A model generated the notes under the pieces. The model saw only the letters and a list, made by a program, of their open reading frames with translations. It had not been told where the DNA came from and did not search any database. The translations under genes were made by a program, and so were the position numbers. Shown here in pieces: positions 22,555-36,627 of a DNA stretch of 64,000 nucleotides. Numbering within the stretch: position 1 is the stretch's first letter; each line of letters opens with the position of its first letter. This DNA is from Staphylococcus argenteus (GTDB lineage Bacteria > Bacillota > Bacilli > Staphylococcales > Staphylococcaceae): NCBI RefSeq assembly GCF_000236925.1, contig NC_016941.1:2182566-2246565 (forward strand). Direction: 5' to 3'.

Positions 22555-24117
22555 TTAATTTTCGTCAATATGTTTTGATGAGCGATATTCTAAAATGTCA
22601 GGATCTCGATGTTTAATTAGAACTTTGTTACTATTTCTAGGTTTTTCTTCACTAAGTGATTTTAAAAGTGACCATATCATCGCGATAATAACTACTGAAA
22701 ATGGTAATGCTGCAATAATTAATAAATTTTGAATCGCTTGTGTTCCACCTGTGTAAATCATAATAATGGCAAATAGTGCCATAATAATACCCCAACTTAC
22801 TTTTACAAATGATTTCGGATTAATATCACCGCTAGAACTTAACATGCCTAAAACATATGTTGAAGAATCAGCAGATGTAACAAAGAAAATCATGATAACA
22901 ATTAAAGTAACTAAACTTAATACAAACCCCATTGGATAATGTTGTAAAGTCGCAAAAGTGGCTGTCTCTGTTGCAGCTTTAGCAATGTTAGCAATATGAT
23001 TATCTTGCAAGTAAATTGCTGATGCGCCGAAAACCGCAAAGAAGATAAAACATACGAGCGCTGGTACGAAGAGCACGCCTAAGATAAATTCTTTAATCGT
23101 ACGTCCCTTTGAAACACGCGCGATAAATATGCCTACAAATGGTGCCCACGATACCCACCAAGCCCAATAAAAGATTGTCCAATTTTGTAACCATTGAAAT
23201 TTTTGACCACCCGATGGAATACGCAAACTCATACTAAAGAAATTTGCAATATAATTACCTAATCCATTAGTAAATGTATTTAAAATGTATAGTGTAGGTC
23301 CAACAATGAATAAACCAACTAACACAACAAAGGCTAATAACATGTTGATATTACTCAACGTTTTAATACCTTTATCAATACCTGACCACGCTGACCATGT
23401 AAATAAAATAGTCGCAACAACAATTAGAATAACCTGCATCGTAAAATTACTCGGTACATTAAATAAAAAATGTAAGCCTTCGTTTATTTGCAAGGCACCG
23501 AAACCTAACGTTGCAGCGACACCTGTTACAGTAGCAATAACCGCTAAAACATCAATCGCACCTCCTAAAGGTCCGCGCATCGCTTTTTCACCTAATAATG
23601 GTGTTAATGTTGCACTGACTAAACCAGGATAGCCTTTATGAAAGCTAAAATATGCAAACACAAGTGCAACAATACCGTAGACTGTCCATGCATGAATCCC
23701 CCAATGGAAAAATGAAAACTGCATCGCATCATTTATTGCAGATTGTGTCCCAGCTTTGTGTATCGGTGTTAATTTAAAAGCATGACTGATTGGCTCAGCT
23801 GTTGTCCAAAATACAAGTCCTATTCCCATACCAGCACTAAATAACATTGCAAACCATGATGGTAACGAAAACTCTGGGTCTTCGCCTTCTTCACCTAATG
23901 TGATAGATGCGTATCTTGAAAATAAAATATACACACAGACAAACAAAATAACTAACACAAGCAACAAATAATACCACGAAAAATGTAACGCTATGAATGT
24001 AGTAATATTTTGCGTGAGCGTTTCTAACTGTTTCGGAAATATTGCACCAAAAGCAACGAATATTGTACATATCGCTAATGATACCCAAAACACAAGACTT
24101 ACTGATTTATTTCTCAT
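22555..24117 (-). CDS. opuD2: BCCT-family glycine betaine transporter OpuD2
   Basis: A 520-residue betaine/carnitine/choline transporter with about 12 spans. The BCCT hallmark GMGIGLVFWTTAEPISH is present near residue 97, as is the aromatic substrate-box stretch WTIFYWAWWVSWAPFVG near residue 310. It takes up osmoprotectants with sodium. A charged C-terminal tail of about 35 residues, the usual osmosensing part, is present. It lies upstream of amaP and shares stress-type control. Confidence 0.92.
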   Translation of the reverse strand: MRNKSVSLVFWVSLAICTIFVAFGAIFPKQLETLTQNITTFIALHFSWYYLLLVLVILFVCVYILFSRYASITLGEEGEDPEFSLPSWFAMLFSAGMGIGLVFWTTAEPISHAFKLTPIHKAGTQSAINDAMQFSFFHWGIHAWTVYGIVALVFAYFSFHKGYPGLVSATLTPLLGEKAMRGPLGGAIDVLAVIATVTGVAATLGFGALQINEGLHFLFNVPSNFTMQVILIVVATILFTWSAWSGIDKGIKTLSNINMLLAFVVLVGLFIVGPTLYILNTFTNGLGNYIANFFSMSLRIPSGGQKFQWLQNWTIFYWAWWVSWAPFVGIFIARVSKGRTIKEFILGVLFVPALVCFIFFAVFGASAIYLQDNHIANIAKAATETATFATLQHYPMGFVLSLVTLIVIMIFFVTSADSSTYVLGMLSSSGDINPKSFVKVSWGIIMALFAIIMIYTGGTQAIQNLLIIAALPFSVVIIAMIWSLLKSLSEEKPRNSNKVLIKHRDPDILEYRSSKHIDEN

Positions 24118-24150
24118 AAATACAAACCCTTTCTATGTAATGGTTAGCAC

Positions 24151-24176
24151 ATACCCATAACTGCTACATTTTAATC
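24151..24176 (-). promoter_or_regulatory. probable sigma-B promoter of opuD2
   Basis: GATTAA (24171-24176), 14-base spacer, GGGTAT (24151-24156) on the minus strand; only the second base of the -35 differs from consensus. It is about 35 bp before the opuD2 start. The remaining 24177-24370 shows nothing else I can support. Confidence 0.7.
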
Positions 24177-24370
24177 ATTTATAATTTTATAAAGAGTCAA
24201 TTAATAACACTTTATCTTTTAAAAATCATATATTAATAAACTTTCTATTGAATACTTTTGGTTACGAAAAATTCAATATTTATACTTGCAGAAGATTTTT
24301 GTTGTCACTTTAAAACAATCATTATTAAATCGTGATAGCTATCTTTCTGTTGATCTTTTCGACTAAAAAT

Positions 24371-24415
24371 AAAAAACGAGCCACCTTACACAGTTTTCAC
24401 TGTATAAAGCGACTC
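24371..24415 (-). terminator. terminator after the zinc-type alcohol dehydrogenase gene
   Basis: Imperfect stem GAGTCGCTTTATACAGT / ACTGTGTAAGGTGGCTC with a GAAA loop and a minus-strand run of six T. Confidence 0.75.
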
Positions 24416-24426
24416 TATATACTTAC

Positions 24427-25434
24427 TTATAAATTAATCACTAGTTTCCCTATCATTGATTGTTGTTCTAATAGTTGATGTGCACGATATAAGTTTTCAG
24501 GAGACAAGCCATCAATAACTTTCGTCGTTGTAGGCTGGTAAGTACCCGCTTCTATATTTTTGGTAATATCTGCTAAATACTCATGCTGTTTAATCATGTC
24601 TGGCGTATGATGAATTGGACGTGCAAACATAAACTCATGAGTAAATGTAATACTTTTTGATTTTAAAGCATTCAAATCTTGATTTTCATTAAAAGCGACA
24701 ATAGTTGTGATATGTCCTAACGGTTTAACTAATTGGATCATAGTATCGTAATACATATCACTATCGAAAGTACAAAATATGTAGTCTACCAACGAGATGT
24801 CATTTTCTTCAAACTGACTTACTAAATTTTCTCTATGATTTAATACGATATCTGCGCCCATCTTTTCGCACCAATCTGTTGTTTCTTGTCTTGACGCTGT
24901 TGTAATGACTGTTAAACCATATCGTTTAGCAATTTGCGTAGCAATACTTCCTACACCACCAGCACCATTAATGATCAAAACTGATTTTCCTTCATTTTCA
25001 GAAGGGTCATGAGAAATTCTAAATGTATCAAAAAAAGTTTCATAAGCCGTAATACCAGTCAACGGTAGACTAACCGCTTCTTCAGCCGAAATATTTTGAG
25101 GTGCCTTTGCTACAATTGTTTCTGGTACTAACTGATACGTTGCATTGGATCCTTGTCTATCTGGTGAACCAGCATAAAATACCACATCACCTTGACTAAA
25201 TAGCGTTACATCTGGTCCAACCGCTTCAACTGTACCAACAGCATCGAAGCCAAGTACACGTGGTGCTTGAGTAACTTCCATTTGTCGTTGCTTCGTATCT
25301 ACTGGATTGACGCTAATACTAATCACTTTAACTAAAATTTCATCGTTTTGCGGCATCGGTATATCTTGTTCATATTCTTTAAATAAATTTCCTTCTTCTA
25401 ATTTAAAAGGTTTCTCAAATCCTATCATTTTCAT
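24427..25434 (-). CDS. zinc-binding alcohol dehydrogenase family protein (quinone oxidoreductase type)
   Basis: A 335-residue medium-chain dehydrogenase/reductase. The N-terminal GroES-like part has [14 protein letters not shown]; the Rossmann part has [18 protein letters not shown] (about residues 158-175). The cysteine cluster of zinc MDRs is absent, which fits the zinc-independent quinone oxidoreductase branch despite the family name. NADPH-dependent reduction of quinones or enones is likely; the substrate is unknown. GAGGTGA precedes the first ATG; a second ATG two codons later is possible. Single gene. Confidence 0.85.
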   Translation of the reverse strand: MKMIGFEKPFKLEEGNLFKEYEQDIPMPQNDEILVKVISISVNPVDTKQRQMEVTQAPRVLGFDAVGTVEAVGPDVTLFSQGDVVFYAGSPDRQGSNATYQLVPETIVAKAPQNISAEEAVSLPLTGITAYETFFDTFRISHDPSENEGKSVLIINGAGGVGSIATQIAKRYGLTVITTASRQETTDWCEKMGADIVLNHRENLVSQFEENDISLVDYIFCTFDSDMYYDTMIQLVKPLGHITTIVAFNENQDLNALKSKSITFTHEFMFARPIHHTPDMIKQHEYLADITKNIEAGTYQPTTTKVIDGLSPENLYRAHQLLEQQSMIGKLVINL

Positions 25435-25709
25435 ATTGCTTCACCTCGTATATGAACTTTATTTTCATTATACAAAATAGAAGCCACGTGTGCTCATATC
25501 ACAACACAATGACTTCTTTTTGTTTGATAAAATAAGGGCAACTTTTGATTTTGATGATAGACTACCATTGCAATGACATATCTTTCAAAAGTTTCGATTT
25601 AAACGGTGACTTACTGATACATGACTTTCAATAAATTCAAATTAGACTAGAATACTCATTTATAGTTTGCCTATTACCGATTTCGATTTGTCAGCCTTAT
25701 TTACCTTTA

Positions 25710-26711
25710 TTATTCTGTAACTTTAATCACTTGCTTACCAAAGTTTTCACCAGTGAATAAATTTTTAAACGCACGTGGTGCTTGTTCGAATCCGTCTTCA
25801 ACAGTTACTTGTGACTGAATTTTGCCTTCTTGAACCCATTTTGCGAGTTGCTCACTTGCAACTTTAAAATCATTAGCAAATTCTGACACTAAGAAGCCTC
25901 TCATCATAACTTGCTTTTTAATAAGTGTCCCTTGAATTCGAGGACCAATATCTTCTTCAGGATGATTATATGAAGAAATTGCGCCACAAACTGGTACACG
26001 CGCAAAACGATTCAAATGTTTAAATACTTCATCACCGACTGTACCGCCAACATTTTCAAAATAAACATCAACACCATCTGGTACAGCTTGCGCTAATTTT
26101 TTTGCAAAATCCGCTTTCTTATAGTCGATACCAGCGTCAAATCCCAATGTCTCCGTTAAATAATTTACTTTTTTATCGCCACCAGCTATACCTGCAACAC
26201 GGCAACCCTTAATTTTAGCAATTTGGCCAACAACTGAACCAACAGCACCAGACGCAGCTGAAACAACTACAGTTTCACCTGGTTTAGGTTGACCAATATC
26301 AAGCAACCCATGATATGCTGTTTGTCCAGGCATACCTAAGACACTTAAATATAAGTCAAGGGGTACATCTGTCGTTGGCACTTTAGTAATTTGTTCAGCT
26401 TGGACTTGATTGATGATACACCAAGGTAACATACCTACAACGACATCTCCTGTTTGATAATCTTCATGTTTCGATTCGATTACCTTTGCAACGATATGAC
26501 TGACAATCGGCTTACCAATTTCAAATGGTTGCACGTATGAATCCGCCTTAGTCATACGACCTCTCATATATGGATCAACTGAAATGTATAATGTTTGTAC
26601 TAAAATACTATTATTTTCAAGTTCAGGCGTTGCAACTTCCTCGATTTTAAATGTATCATCTTGTGGCATACCTTCAGGGATTTTATTAAAAAGAATTTGT
26701 TTGTTTTGCAT
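25710..26711 (-). CDS. NADP-dependent oxidoreductase, leukotriene B4 dehydrogenase/CurA-like
   Basis: A 333-residue MDR-family enzyme of the YfmJ/CurA/PTGR branch: YISVDPYMRGRM in the N-terminal part, VVSAASGAVGSVVGQIAKIKG (NADP-binding) near 150-170, and YFENVGG near 223. Members reduce the double bond of alpha,beta-unsaturated ketones or aldehydes. No zinc-binding cysteines. The start is the ATG after AAAGGTGATTAGTG. Single gene about 275 bp from the neighbouring MDR gene; the two are not closely related. Confidence 0.87.
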   Translation of the reverse strand: MQNKQILFNKIPEGMPQDDTFKIEEVATPELENNSILVQTLYISVDPYMRGRMTKADSYVQPFEIGKPIVSHIVAKVIESKHEDYQTGDVVVGMLPWCIINQVQAEQITKVPTTDVPLDLYLSVLGMPGQTAYHGLLDIGQPKPGETVVVSAASGAVGSVVGQIAKIKGCRVAGIAGGDKKVNYLTETLGFDAGIDYKKADFAKKLAQAVPDGVDVYFENVGGTVGDEVFKHLNRFARVPVCGAISSYNHPEEDIGPRIQGTLIKKQVMMRGFLVSEFANDFKVASEQLAKWVQEGKIQSQVTVEDGFEQAPRAFKNLFTGENFGKQVIKVTE

Positions 26712-26935
26712 CACTAATCACCTTTCCATATTTAGAAACTTTTTTTATTTTGATTTCAGTTTAAGTATAAATAGCGTAATCGTGATGCTAGTATATTCTT
26801 AGTTGTTAGCTTTTGACTTAAACATTGGTTCTTATAACTTCATCCACATTATATTTCCTAAGTTTATGAATATAAAATATTTCGTCTTATAAACCTATAT
26901 AATTAACTCGTATTCTAACTGGATGGTAATTGTTA

Positions 26936-27805
26936 TTATTTTTTCCATAAAAAGTCAATTAGCTCGTTCGCAACGTTTTCGTTTTCATGTAGCTGGCTAT
27001 GTTGCGCTGACTCACCTTCATATTTAGATTCTCGATAGCTTTTCGGACTATTTCCCAGTAAATATTTCAAAGATTTCGAAGAGCTGTTAGACACCCTACC
27101 GTCTGAATGTGTCCCATCTTTCAAATCACCATAAATATTAAGTACTTCTATATCTTTTCCTTTATAAATATCTTTTAAAACTCGCAACTGCTGATAAGGT
27201 TGATTCATTCGACTTGGTTTGCCATCTTTATCCACTGAAATTTCATTAACATCTTCATTCATATTTAAGACGCCGTTAAATGTGCCCGCAATATTCACTT
27301 GCTTGTTTAACTGTGGTAATGATTTGTTGTTACCATAAGTCATCATATATTGTGCGAATGTTAAATTCCCCATTGAATGACCAACAAAGTTAAATTTATC
27401 AAATTTGTATTCTGATTGTAGCTTTGTAAGTACATTTTTAAACCATGCGGCATTCTTATCTAAGTATCCTTGTTTATTATTTTCAAGTTCAATTTTCACA
27501 ATTGGATTCACAGCATTTTTACTTATCTTCCCTTTAAAAGTAACTTCACCGTCTTTTGATACATAAGCAGTAATGACATCTTTAGTGACACCTCTTTTTT
27601 CTGCTTGTTTCACCATGAATTTTTCTGAGTTGGCGCTACCACCATATCCATGTAAGAATAAAGTAGGGATAGATTTTTTAACAAATTGCTGTTGTTGTAA
27701 CTTATATGTTTGTTCTTGTCTTTGACTAAATACGACTGTAATGATACTACCTATAATAATAGCTACTGCTAATAATGTTGTACTGATAACAAAAATTTTC
27801 TTCAC
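26936..27805 (-). CDS. secreted or membrane-anchored alpha/beta hydrolase (DUF915)
   Basis: About 289 residues. The N-terminus (MKKIFVISTTLLAVAIIIGSIITVVFSQ) is a signal anchor or uncleaved signal. Hydrolase features are LFLHGYGGSANS (oxyanion loop), NFVGHSMGNLTFAQYM (nucleophile elbow GHSMG) and a late GDLKDGTHSDGRV and HSQLHEN region supplying acid and histidine. DUF915 proteins are lipase-like with unknown substrate. GGAG lies eight bases before the GTG at 27805, preferred over an ATG five codons upstream. The flanking 27806-28088 has no other feature I can support. Confidence 0.8.
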   Translation of the reverse strand: MKKIFVISTTLLAVAIIIGSIITVVFSQRQEQTYKLQQQQFVKKSIPTLFLHGYGGSANSEKFMVKQAEKRGVTKDVITAYVSKDGEVTFKGKISKNAVNPIVKIELENNKQGYLDKNAAWFKNVLTKLQSEYKFDKFNFVGHSMGNLTFAQYMMTYGNNKSLPQLNKQVNIAGTFNGVLNMNEDVNEISVDKDGKPSRMNQPYQQLRVLKDIYKGKDIEVLNIYGDLKDGTHSDGRVSNSSSKSLKYLLGNSPKSYRESKYEGESAQHSQLHENENVANELIDFLWKK

Positions 27806-28088
27806 ACTTTTAACTCCCATTCATATCTTTTCTATAAGTATAAAGGATGTGCTAATAAATGTCCTTTAGTTGATTTTGAATGCATCATTAACTTTTACGA
27901 ACCTACTTTAAAGATTGCCATTTACATTACGATATCTTATTTTGGAATTCTTTTCTTTAACACTTGTAACCTTCATCTTAATAAGTGTAATACTTTGGAA
28001 TATACAGCATATTTTATTTATGAATAATTAGCGGAACAAATATATGTATTGTATTTCTCAATATCTATCTTTTAAATTCCATTCTTCT

Positions 28089-28125
28089 AAAAAAAGACCT
28101 ACCAGAATATGACTGATAGGCCTTT
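28089..28125 (-). terminator. terminator of the lac operon
   Basis: Stem AAGGCCTATCAG / CTGGTAGGTCTT with a 7-base loop and minus-strand T-run, just past lacG. Confidence 0.85.
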
Positions 28126-28136
28126 AAAAAATAATA

Positions 28137-31279
<3,143 letters not shown>

Positions 31280-31284
31280 AGACA

Positions 31285-31596
31285 TCACCCTCTTTTATAA
31301 AATTCTAATAAGTGCTTCATTAAATCTTTCAATAAGATTGTTGTCATTAAATGGTCTTGACCATGCATCATTGTTACACTGTATGCAATATCATCACCTT
31401 GTGCTTCTTTAGCTAATAGGCTAGTTTGTGCTCGGTGTGCTTCAGCAATACAGTTGTTTCCTTCTTCAATTAGTGCTTCTGCTTTTGCAAAATCACCAGC
31501 TTGTGCTGCTGTTAATGCTTCTAAAAACTTAGAACGTGCATCCCCTGCAAATGCAACAATTTCAAAACCTAATAATTGGACTTCTTCTCTATTCAT
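31285..31596 (-). CDS. lacF: lactose-specific PTS enzyme IIA, LacF
   Basis: A 103-residue helical EIIA-Lac protein that carries phosphate from HPr to LacE. The phosphorylated His78 and neighbouring His82 are present in MMHGQDH. Ordinary family length. Lies between lacD and lacE in the operon. Confidence 0.97.
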   Translation of the reverse strand: MNREEVQLLGFEIVAFAGDARSKFLEALTAAQAGDFAKAEALIEEGNNCIAEAHRAQTSLLAKEAQGDDIAYSVTMMHGQDHLMTTILLKDLMKHLLEFYKRG

Positions 31597-31617
31597 AGCG
31601 TTAATCCCCTTCTATAA

Positions 31618-32598
31618 TTATTTTCTTTGTTTCCAAGATGTTGCAGTATCTTTCAATACTTTATTTAAGTCATCAATGTTTTTGAAACCAGTTGTACGTA
31701 ACCATTCACGCGCAGCATCTTCTCCTTGTTCAATATATACTTGAACAGCGCCAGACCATGTAGCACGACCACAAAGCACACCATTGAATTTAGCTCCCGC
31801 TTCGTGTGCAAATTTTAAAGTTTCTTGGAATAATTCCGCAGAAACACCAGCACTTAAGTAAATGTATGGTAAATGAGTTGCTGCATCTTGATCTTTAAAG
31901 TGTTGTGCTGCTGCTTCTTTTGTATAAACCACTTCACCTTCAGCAAATCCTTCAACATATTTCATGTTTACTGGTACTTCAACTTTCAATACATCAACAT
32001 TAAAGCGTGGTTCTGAAAATAATTTCATTGCTTCGTTAACCTTTCTAGGTTTAACTTTTGCGAATTCAACACTTCCGTTATCAGGAATGTTGTCATCATA
32101 AGTTAATACTTCTAAGAAGAATGGAATATCTTCAGCTACACATTCTGAACCGATTCTTTCGATATATGCTTTCTTTTGAATATTGATTTCTTCTGCATCG
32201 TCTACATCATAGTAAAGTAAGAATTTAACAGCATTTGCACCTTGTTCTTTTAAACGTTTTGCAGACCATTCAACTAAACAGTCAGGTAATCGACCTTTAG
32301 CATTTACGTCGTAACCAGTTTTTTCATAAGCAAGCAATAATCCACAATCTTTGTTACGTGCATCAGATGCTGGTAAACCGTATTCTGGATCTAATAAAAT
32401 TGAAGACGCATACTGTGTTAACTCTTCCGCAACTAATACTTTTAATTGTTCAATTTGAGCTACAGTTGGTTCTTCAGTTTGATGTTTAGCCATCATGCGT
32501 TTTAAAGCACCACGTTGGTCAAATGCTAATGCAGAAATGATTCCCTCGTTATTACTTAATTGTTCAATTGATGCGATTTTTTGATTAGATTTTGACAT
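31618..32598 (-). CDS. lacD: tagatose 1,6-bisphosphate aldolase LacD
   Basis: A 326-residue class I (Schiff-base) aldolase that cleaves tagatose 1,6-bisphosphate to dihydroxyacetone phosphate and glyceraldehyde 3-phosphate. Visible: [14 protein letters not shown] near the N-terminus, [11 protein letters not shown] with the conserved lysine strand, and [13 protein letters not shown] carrying the presumed Schiff-base lysine. Starts four bases after lacC. Confidence 0.96.
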   Translation of the reverse strand: MSKSNQKIASIEQLSNNEGIISALAFDQRGALKRMMAKHQTEEPTVAQIEQLKVLVAEELTQYASSILLDPEYGLPASDARNKDCGLLLAYEKTGYDVNAKGRLPDCLVEWSAKRLKEQGANAVKFLLYYDVDDAEEINIQKKAYIERIGSECVAEDIPFFLEVLTYDDNIPDNGSVEFAKVKPRKVNEAMKLFSEPRFNVDVLKVEVPVNMKYVEGFAEGEVVYTKEAAAQHFKDQDAATHLPYIYLSAGVSAELFQETLKFAHEAGAKFNGVLCGRATWSGAVQVYIEQGEDAAREWLRTTGFKNIDDLNKVLKDTATSWKQRK

Positions 32599-32601
32599 TA
32601 T

Positions 32602-33534
32602 TTACACCTCTAAAACTTCAATTTGATTGAATAAATCATCATAATTATTTAAATTGACATATCCTGTTTGTGCTTCTTGCGCATTCAGCATGCCTAATGT
32701 ATTAGCTTTTTTAAGTAAATCATGCTCATTTTCATGATTGATAATTGCTGATGTTATTCCTGCTACCGTCGAATCACCTGACCCAACAGGATTCAGAACA
32801 CTTATTGTCGGAATATTCACTCTATAGAATGTATGATTGTGCTTTGCAAATGCACCTTGTGAACCTAAAGATACAATAATCCATTCAATACCATCGAATA
32901 ATGGTTGTGATACAGCGTTTTTTAAACCTTCTATACTTTCATCAAGTGGCTGGTTAAGTAACTGATATAATTCAGAAATATTTGGTTTAATAACGGTTGG
33001 TTTATATGGATTTTCTAAAACAGTTTGTAATGTGGATCCAGAACAATCTAATATCACAGGGATATCTTTGCTTTGACAATGCTCAATGATTTGAGTGTAA
33101 TAATCTTGCTTTAGCCCTTTTGGTAAGCTTCCAGATATAGCGACTGCTTCAACTTTTTCTAACAGTTGTTCAAAATGTTTGATAAATCCTGTCGCCTCTT
33201 CGTTATCAATTTCAGGACCCTGCTCTAAAATTTCTGTTTGTTGACCTTCATGTAAAATAGCAATGCAGTTTCGTGTTTCACCCTTAATGTTGTAAAATGC
33301 ATGCTTGATGTCAGCTTGATCTAACTTTTTAGCAATAAATTGTCCTAATTCACCGCCAATAAAGCCACTTGCTATGACTGGCTCACCAACTTGCGCGAGA
33401 ACTCTTGTTACATTTAAACCTTTTCCACCAGCTGTTTTACTTACTTCTTCAACTCGATTCACATCATCTAATTTCAATGATGTTAATGGATACGAAATAT
33501 CGACTGATGGATTTAATGTTAAAGTTAAAATCAT
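32602..33534 (-). CDS. lacC: tagatose-6-phosphate kinase LacC
   Basis: A 310-residue PfkB-family kinase making tagatose 1,6-bisphosphate. It has the N-terminal [15 protein letters not shown] sugar-binding motif and the C-terminal [14 protein letters not shown] motif with the catalytic Asp. Twelve bases from lacB. Confidence 0.96.
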   Translation of the reverse strand: MILTLTLNPSVDISYPLTSLKLDDVNRVEEVSKTAGGKGLNVTRVLAQVGEPVIASGFIGGELGQFIAKKLDQADIKHAFYNIKGETRNCIAILHEGQQTEILEQGPEIDNEEATGFIKHFEQLLEKVEAVAISGSLPKGLKQDYYTQIIEHCQSKDIPVILDCSGSTLQTVLENPYKPTVIKPNISELYQLLNQPLDESIEGLKNAVSQPLFDGIEWIIVSLGSQGAFAKHNHTFYRVNIPTISVLNPVGSGDSTVAGITSAIINHENEHDLLKKANTLGMLNAQEAQTGYVNLNNYDDLFNQIEVLEV

Positions 33535-33546
33535 AGTCGTCGTCCC

Positions 33547-34062
33547 TTAATCGTGATATTCGCCTCTGTCCCATTTTTCTAAAAATTCATCAAAGAAATG
33601 TGGGTCAGCTTGATCAGCATTACTTGTTTCTAAATGTTTAATTTTAGCGATTAATTTTTTATTTTCTTCCGTTGGTTTGTACTCAGCATTAATAAATGCA
33701 TCGATGATATCGCACATTAATAACTCACCAATAATACGTCCACCAAACCCGATAACATTCGCATTTAATTCTTCTTTAGCATAAAGCGCTGATGTCATAT
33801 CGCGTACAAGTGCCGAACGAATACCAGGAACTTTGTTTACTGCGTTGTTAATACCAACACCTGTTCCACAAATACAAACACCTAAATCTGCGTTACCGCT
33901 AACAACTTGTTCCCCAACTTTTTTACCGAAAATTGGATAATGTGTTCTTGTGAAATCGTAAGTCCCTACATCAATCACTTCATGTCCTTTTGATTTTAAA
34001 AATTCAGATACACGCATTTTTGTATCTGTAACAATATGGTCGCATCCTAATGCAATCTTCAT
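33547..34062 (-). CDS. lacB: galactose-6-phosphate isomerase subunit LacB
   Basis: A 171-residue RpiB-fold protein. It carries the active-site stretch [17 protein letters not shown] with the family cysteine. With LacA it forms the heteromeric isomerase converting galactose-6-P to tagatose-6-P. A C-terminal extension of about 25 charged residues distinguishes it from LacA. Confidence 0.96.
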   Translation of the reverse strand: MKIALGCDHIVTDTKMRVSEFLKSKGHEVIDVGTYDFTRTHYPIFGKKVGEQVVSGNADLGVCICGTGVGINNAVNKVPGIRSALVRDMTSALYAKEELNANVIGFGGRIIGELLMCDIIDAFINAEYKPTEENKKLIAKIKHLETSNADQADPHFFDEFLEKWDRGEYHD

Positions 34063-34077
34063 AGTTTGTCTTCCTCC

Positions 34078-34506
34078 TTAGCACATTTTATTAAGCATAT
34101 CTACGCGGATTTGGTGTCTACCACCATCGTATTTACCTTCAACAAAACCTTTAACGACATTTTTTGCTAACGTGTCTCCAACAATTTCAGATCCCATTGT
34201 GATCATTCTTGAATTGTTATGGCCTCTAGTCATATATCCAGAGCGTTCATCTGATACTTCAGCAGCAATCATGCCTTTGATTTTTGTAGCAACCATAAAG
34301 CTACCTGCGCCAAATGCATCGATAACAATACCTAAGTTACCTTCTTGACTTTGAACATCTTTTGCTACAGCTAAAGTTGCATCTACAAAATCAACTTCCT
34401 GTCCTTCTGTTACGTCAACAACGTCATATTTATTGTCTAATAAGTATGATTTGATGACTTCTTTTAAACGTTTGCCAGCTTCATCTGAACCAATAATAAT
34501 CGCCAT
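34078..34506 (-). CDS. lacA: galactose-6-phosphate isomerase subunit LacA
   Basis: A 142-residue RpiB-fold subunit. Where LacB has the cysteine loop it reads [17 protein letters not shown], so LacA contributes other residues to the shared active site. First gene of lacABCDFEG, after AAGGAGTC; the lac promoter and cre site lie about 80-140 bp upstream. Confidence 0.96.
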   Translation of the reverse strand: MAIIIGSDEAGKRLKEVIKSYLLDNKYDVVDVTEGQEVDFVDATLAVAKDVQSQEGNLGIVIDAFGAGSFMVATKIKGMIAAEVSDERSGYMTRGHNNSRMITMGSEIVGDTLAKNVVKGFVEGKYDGGRHQIRVDMLNKMC

Positions 34507-34586
34507 AATAAGACTCCTTTTTACTTTAATTTTGAAATGCTTTTCTAAAAATATGACATGTTTTTATGTAGGTTATGAAAATTTCG

Positions 34587-34600
34587 AGAAAAGGCTTTCA
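34587..34600 (-). promoter_or_regulatory. catabolite-responsive element (cre) of the lac operon
   Basis: On the minus strand TGAAAGCCTTTTCT matches the cre consensus TGAAARCGYTTTCW except at one position. It starts about 15-20 bp after the expected transcription start, suitable for CcpA roadblock repression in glucose. Confidence 0.78.
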
Positions 34601-34616
34601 ATTTGATTACGTTTAA

Positions 34617-34645
34617 ATTATAAACATAAACAAACAATAAATCAA
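34617..34645 (-). promoter_or_regulatory. lac operon promoter with likely LacR operator
   Basis: TTGATT (34640-34645), 17-base spacer, TATAAT (34617-34622). The spacer holds TGTTTGTTTATG, and similar TTTGTTTGA and TTTGAAAA motifs recur at 34664-34690; these repeats are the probable LacR-binding sites. The rest of 34691-34786 shows no gene. Confidence 0.75.
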
Positions 34646-34786
34646 CACAATATGTTTGTAATTTGTTTGAATTTGACATATTTTCAAACAATAAGTGAAC
34701 ATTACTGCTGTGGCGTTATTTTAACTAGGTGTTCGTTTGGAATTGTAGTAAGACTTTGTCGGGACGTTTATTTACGTAAATTTGCA

Positions 34787-34837
34787 CAAAAAAAATAGCC
34801 CATAAATGAATGCAAATTCACATTCACTTATGAGCTA
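34787..34837 (-). terminator. terminator after lacR
   Basis: Stem TAGCTCATAAGTGAATG / CATTCATTTATGGGCTA with an 8-base loop, then seven T on the minus strand. It isolates lacR from the lac promoter. Confidence 0.85.
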
Positions 34838-34879
34838 ACAGACTATTTTCACAATGTCTTTTCTAATTATGATTTCAAT

Positions 34880-35635
34880 CTATTCGACTACTTCAATATA
34901 TGATTTAATCGTTTCTACTTTTTCTTCATCTTCATAATCCATAACAACAGCAGTGAGTTCATTTAACTGACAAAACGATGTAAAATCTTCTTTGCCAACT
35001 TTCGTATGATCAATTAGCAAGTATTTTTCTATTGAATTACTAAGTGCCAATTGTTGCGTATAGGCTTCATCTAGCGTAGAAGTCATGACGGCACCTTTAT
35101 TCACTGCGTTACTACTAAAGAACATTTTGCTGAATCTTAATTTTTCTAACATGGCATTCGCCATTTCACCAACAAATGCTTCAGTAATATGTCGCATTTC
35201 ACCACCAATTAAATAGACCCGAAAATGTGCTGTTTGTTTTTCCAACAAAATTTTATACACTGGTAGGCAGTTCGTAATAATCGTCAGCGTATGATGATTG
35301 ACTTCTTCAGCCAACAATTCAACAGTTGTTCCAGGACCGAAAAATAATGTATCACCATCTTCAATTAATGAAGCAGCTTTTCTAGCAATATATCTTTTTT
35401 CTGCAATTTGACGTGTATGTTTTTCTTTATGTGAAATTTCTTTATACTGAAATGTTGAATTACTGCGCGCACCACCATGAATCTTCGTTAAAATGCCTTT
35501 ATTCTCCAATTCAATTAAATCTCTGCGAACTGTCATGTCAGACACATTTAAACCTTCAACGATTTCATTCGTTCTTATTGTGCCCTTTTTATTCACTAAT
35601 TTAGCAATTTCGTCCAAACGTTCATGTTTATTCAC
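34880..35635 (-). CDS. lacR: lactose phosphotransferase system repressor LacR
   Basis: A 251-residue DeoR-family repressor: N-terminal HTH with [26 protein letters not shown], followed by a sugar-phosphate sensor domain ([20 protein letters not shown]). It represses lacABCDFEG until tagatose-6-P or galactose-6-P accumulates. The frame opens 12 codons upstream, but AAGGAGGC sits about 11 bases before the GTG at 35635 and the family begins (M)NKHERLDEI there. Confidence 0.95.
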   Translation of the reverse strand: MNKHERLDEIAKLVNKKGTIRTNEIVEGLNVSDMTVRRDLIELENKGILTKIHGGARSNSTFQYKEISHKEKHTRQIAEKRYIARKAASLIEDGDTLFFGPGTTVELLAEEVNHHTLTIITNCLPVYKILLEKQTAHFRVYLIGGEMRHITEAFVGEMANAMLEKLRFSKMFFSSNAVNKGAVMTSTLDEAYTQQLALSNSIEKYLLIDHTKVGKEDFTSFCQLNELTAVVMDYEDEEKVETIKSYIEVVE

Positions 35636-35806
35636 TGTAAAGTTGCCTCCTTTATTTAGGCGTTCGTGCATTACCTTTAATGTTTAGACATTATTTTTTA
35701 ATATACATGCTTATTCTATAATAAAAATTGCGTAAAAACTAATATATTTTAACTGTTTGATTATATGTATAATTCATTTTTAAAAAGAACTGTTTAAACT
35801 GCGCCT

Positions 35807-35836
35807 TTGATAAATAGAAAATTGATGTACTATAAT
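35807..35836 (+). promoter_or_regulatory. sigma-A promoter of the sirtuin gene
   Basis: TTGATA (35807-35812), 18-base spacer, TATAAT (35831-35836), about 50 bp before the start codon. Confidence 0.7.
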
Positions 35837-35886
35837 AAAAGCAAAAGACGTTATAAATCATTCATTATTTTGATGAGGTGTTTAAT

Positions 35887-36618
35887 TTGGAAAATGATTT
35901 AGTGACATTAAAACATATTATAGATAGTTCGAATCGTATCACATTTTTTACAGGTGCTGGTGTATCTGTTGCAAGCGGTGTTCCAGATTTTCGATCAATG
36001 GGTGGCTTATTTGATGAAATTTCAAAAGGCGGGCTTTCGCCAGAATACTTGTTAAGTAGCGATTATTTAGAGGATGATCCTGAAGGTTTTATCAATTTCT
36101 GCCATAAGCGATTGTTATTTGTCGATACGAAGCCAAATATCGTACATGATTGGATTGCAAAATTAGAACATAATCAAAAATCATTAGGTGTCATCACGCA
36201 AAATATCGATGGTTTGCACTCAGATGCTGGAAGTCAACATGTTGATGAATTACATGGCACATTAAATCGATTTTATTGTAACGAATGTCATAAATCATAT
36301 TCAAAACAAGATGTCATTGATAGGACTTTGAAACATTGCGATAATTGTGGTGGTACCATTCGACCGGACATCGTATTGTACGGTGAGATGTTAGATCAAC
36401 CTACCATCATACGTGCATTAAATAAAATTGAACATGCTGACACCCTTGTCGTATTAGGTTCGTCACTCGTTGTACAACCTGCCGCAGGATTAATATCAAA
36501 CTTTAAAGGCGACAATTTAATTATTATCAATAAAGACCGAACACCTTATGATAGCGATGCTACTTTGGTCATACATGATGACATGGTTTCAGTCGTAAAA
36601 GCATTAATGACAGAGTAA
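35887..36618 (+). CDS. cobB: NAD-dependent protein deacylase, Sir2 family
   Basis: A 243-residue sirtuin. NAD-binding GAGVSVASGVPDFRS is near residue 20, QNIDGLHSDAG near 104, catalytic His in ELHGTL, a four-cysteine zinc site (CNECHKS ... CDNCGG) and GSSLVVQPAA. It removes acyl groups from lysines using NAD. ATGAGGTG sits six bases before the TTG at 35887, so a TTG start is preferred over an overlapping GTG three codons upstream. Own promoter and terminator; single gene. This is not the macrodomain-linked SirTM type. Confidence 0.93.
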   Translation: MENDLVTLKHIIDSSNRITFFTGAGVSVASGVPDFRSMGGLFDEISKGGLSPEYLLSSDYLEDDPEGFINFCHKRLLFVDTKPNIVHDWIAKLEHNQKSLGVITQNIDGLHSDAGSQHVDELHGTLNRFYCNECHKSYSKQDVIDRTLKHCDNCGGTIRPDIVLYGEMLDQPTIIRALNKIEHADTLVVLGSSLVVQPAAGLISNFKGDNLIIINKDRTPYDSDATLVIHDDMVSVVKALMTE

Positions 36619-36627
36619 TCAGTATGT

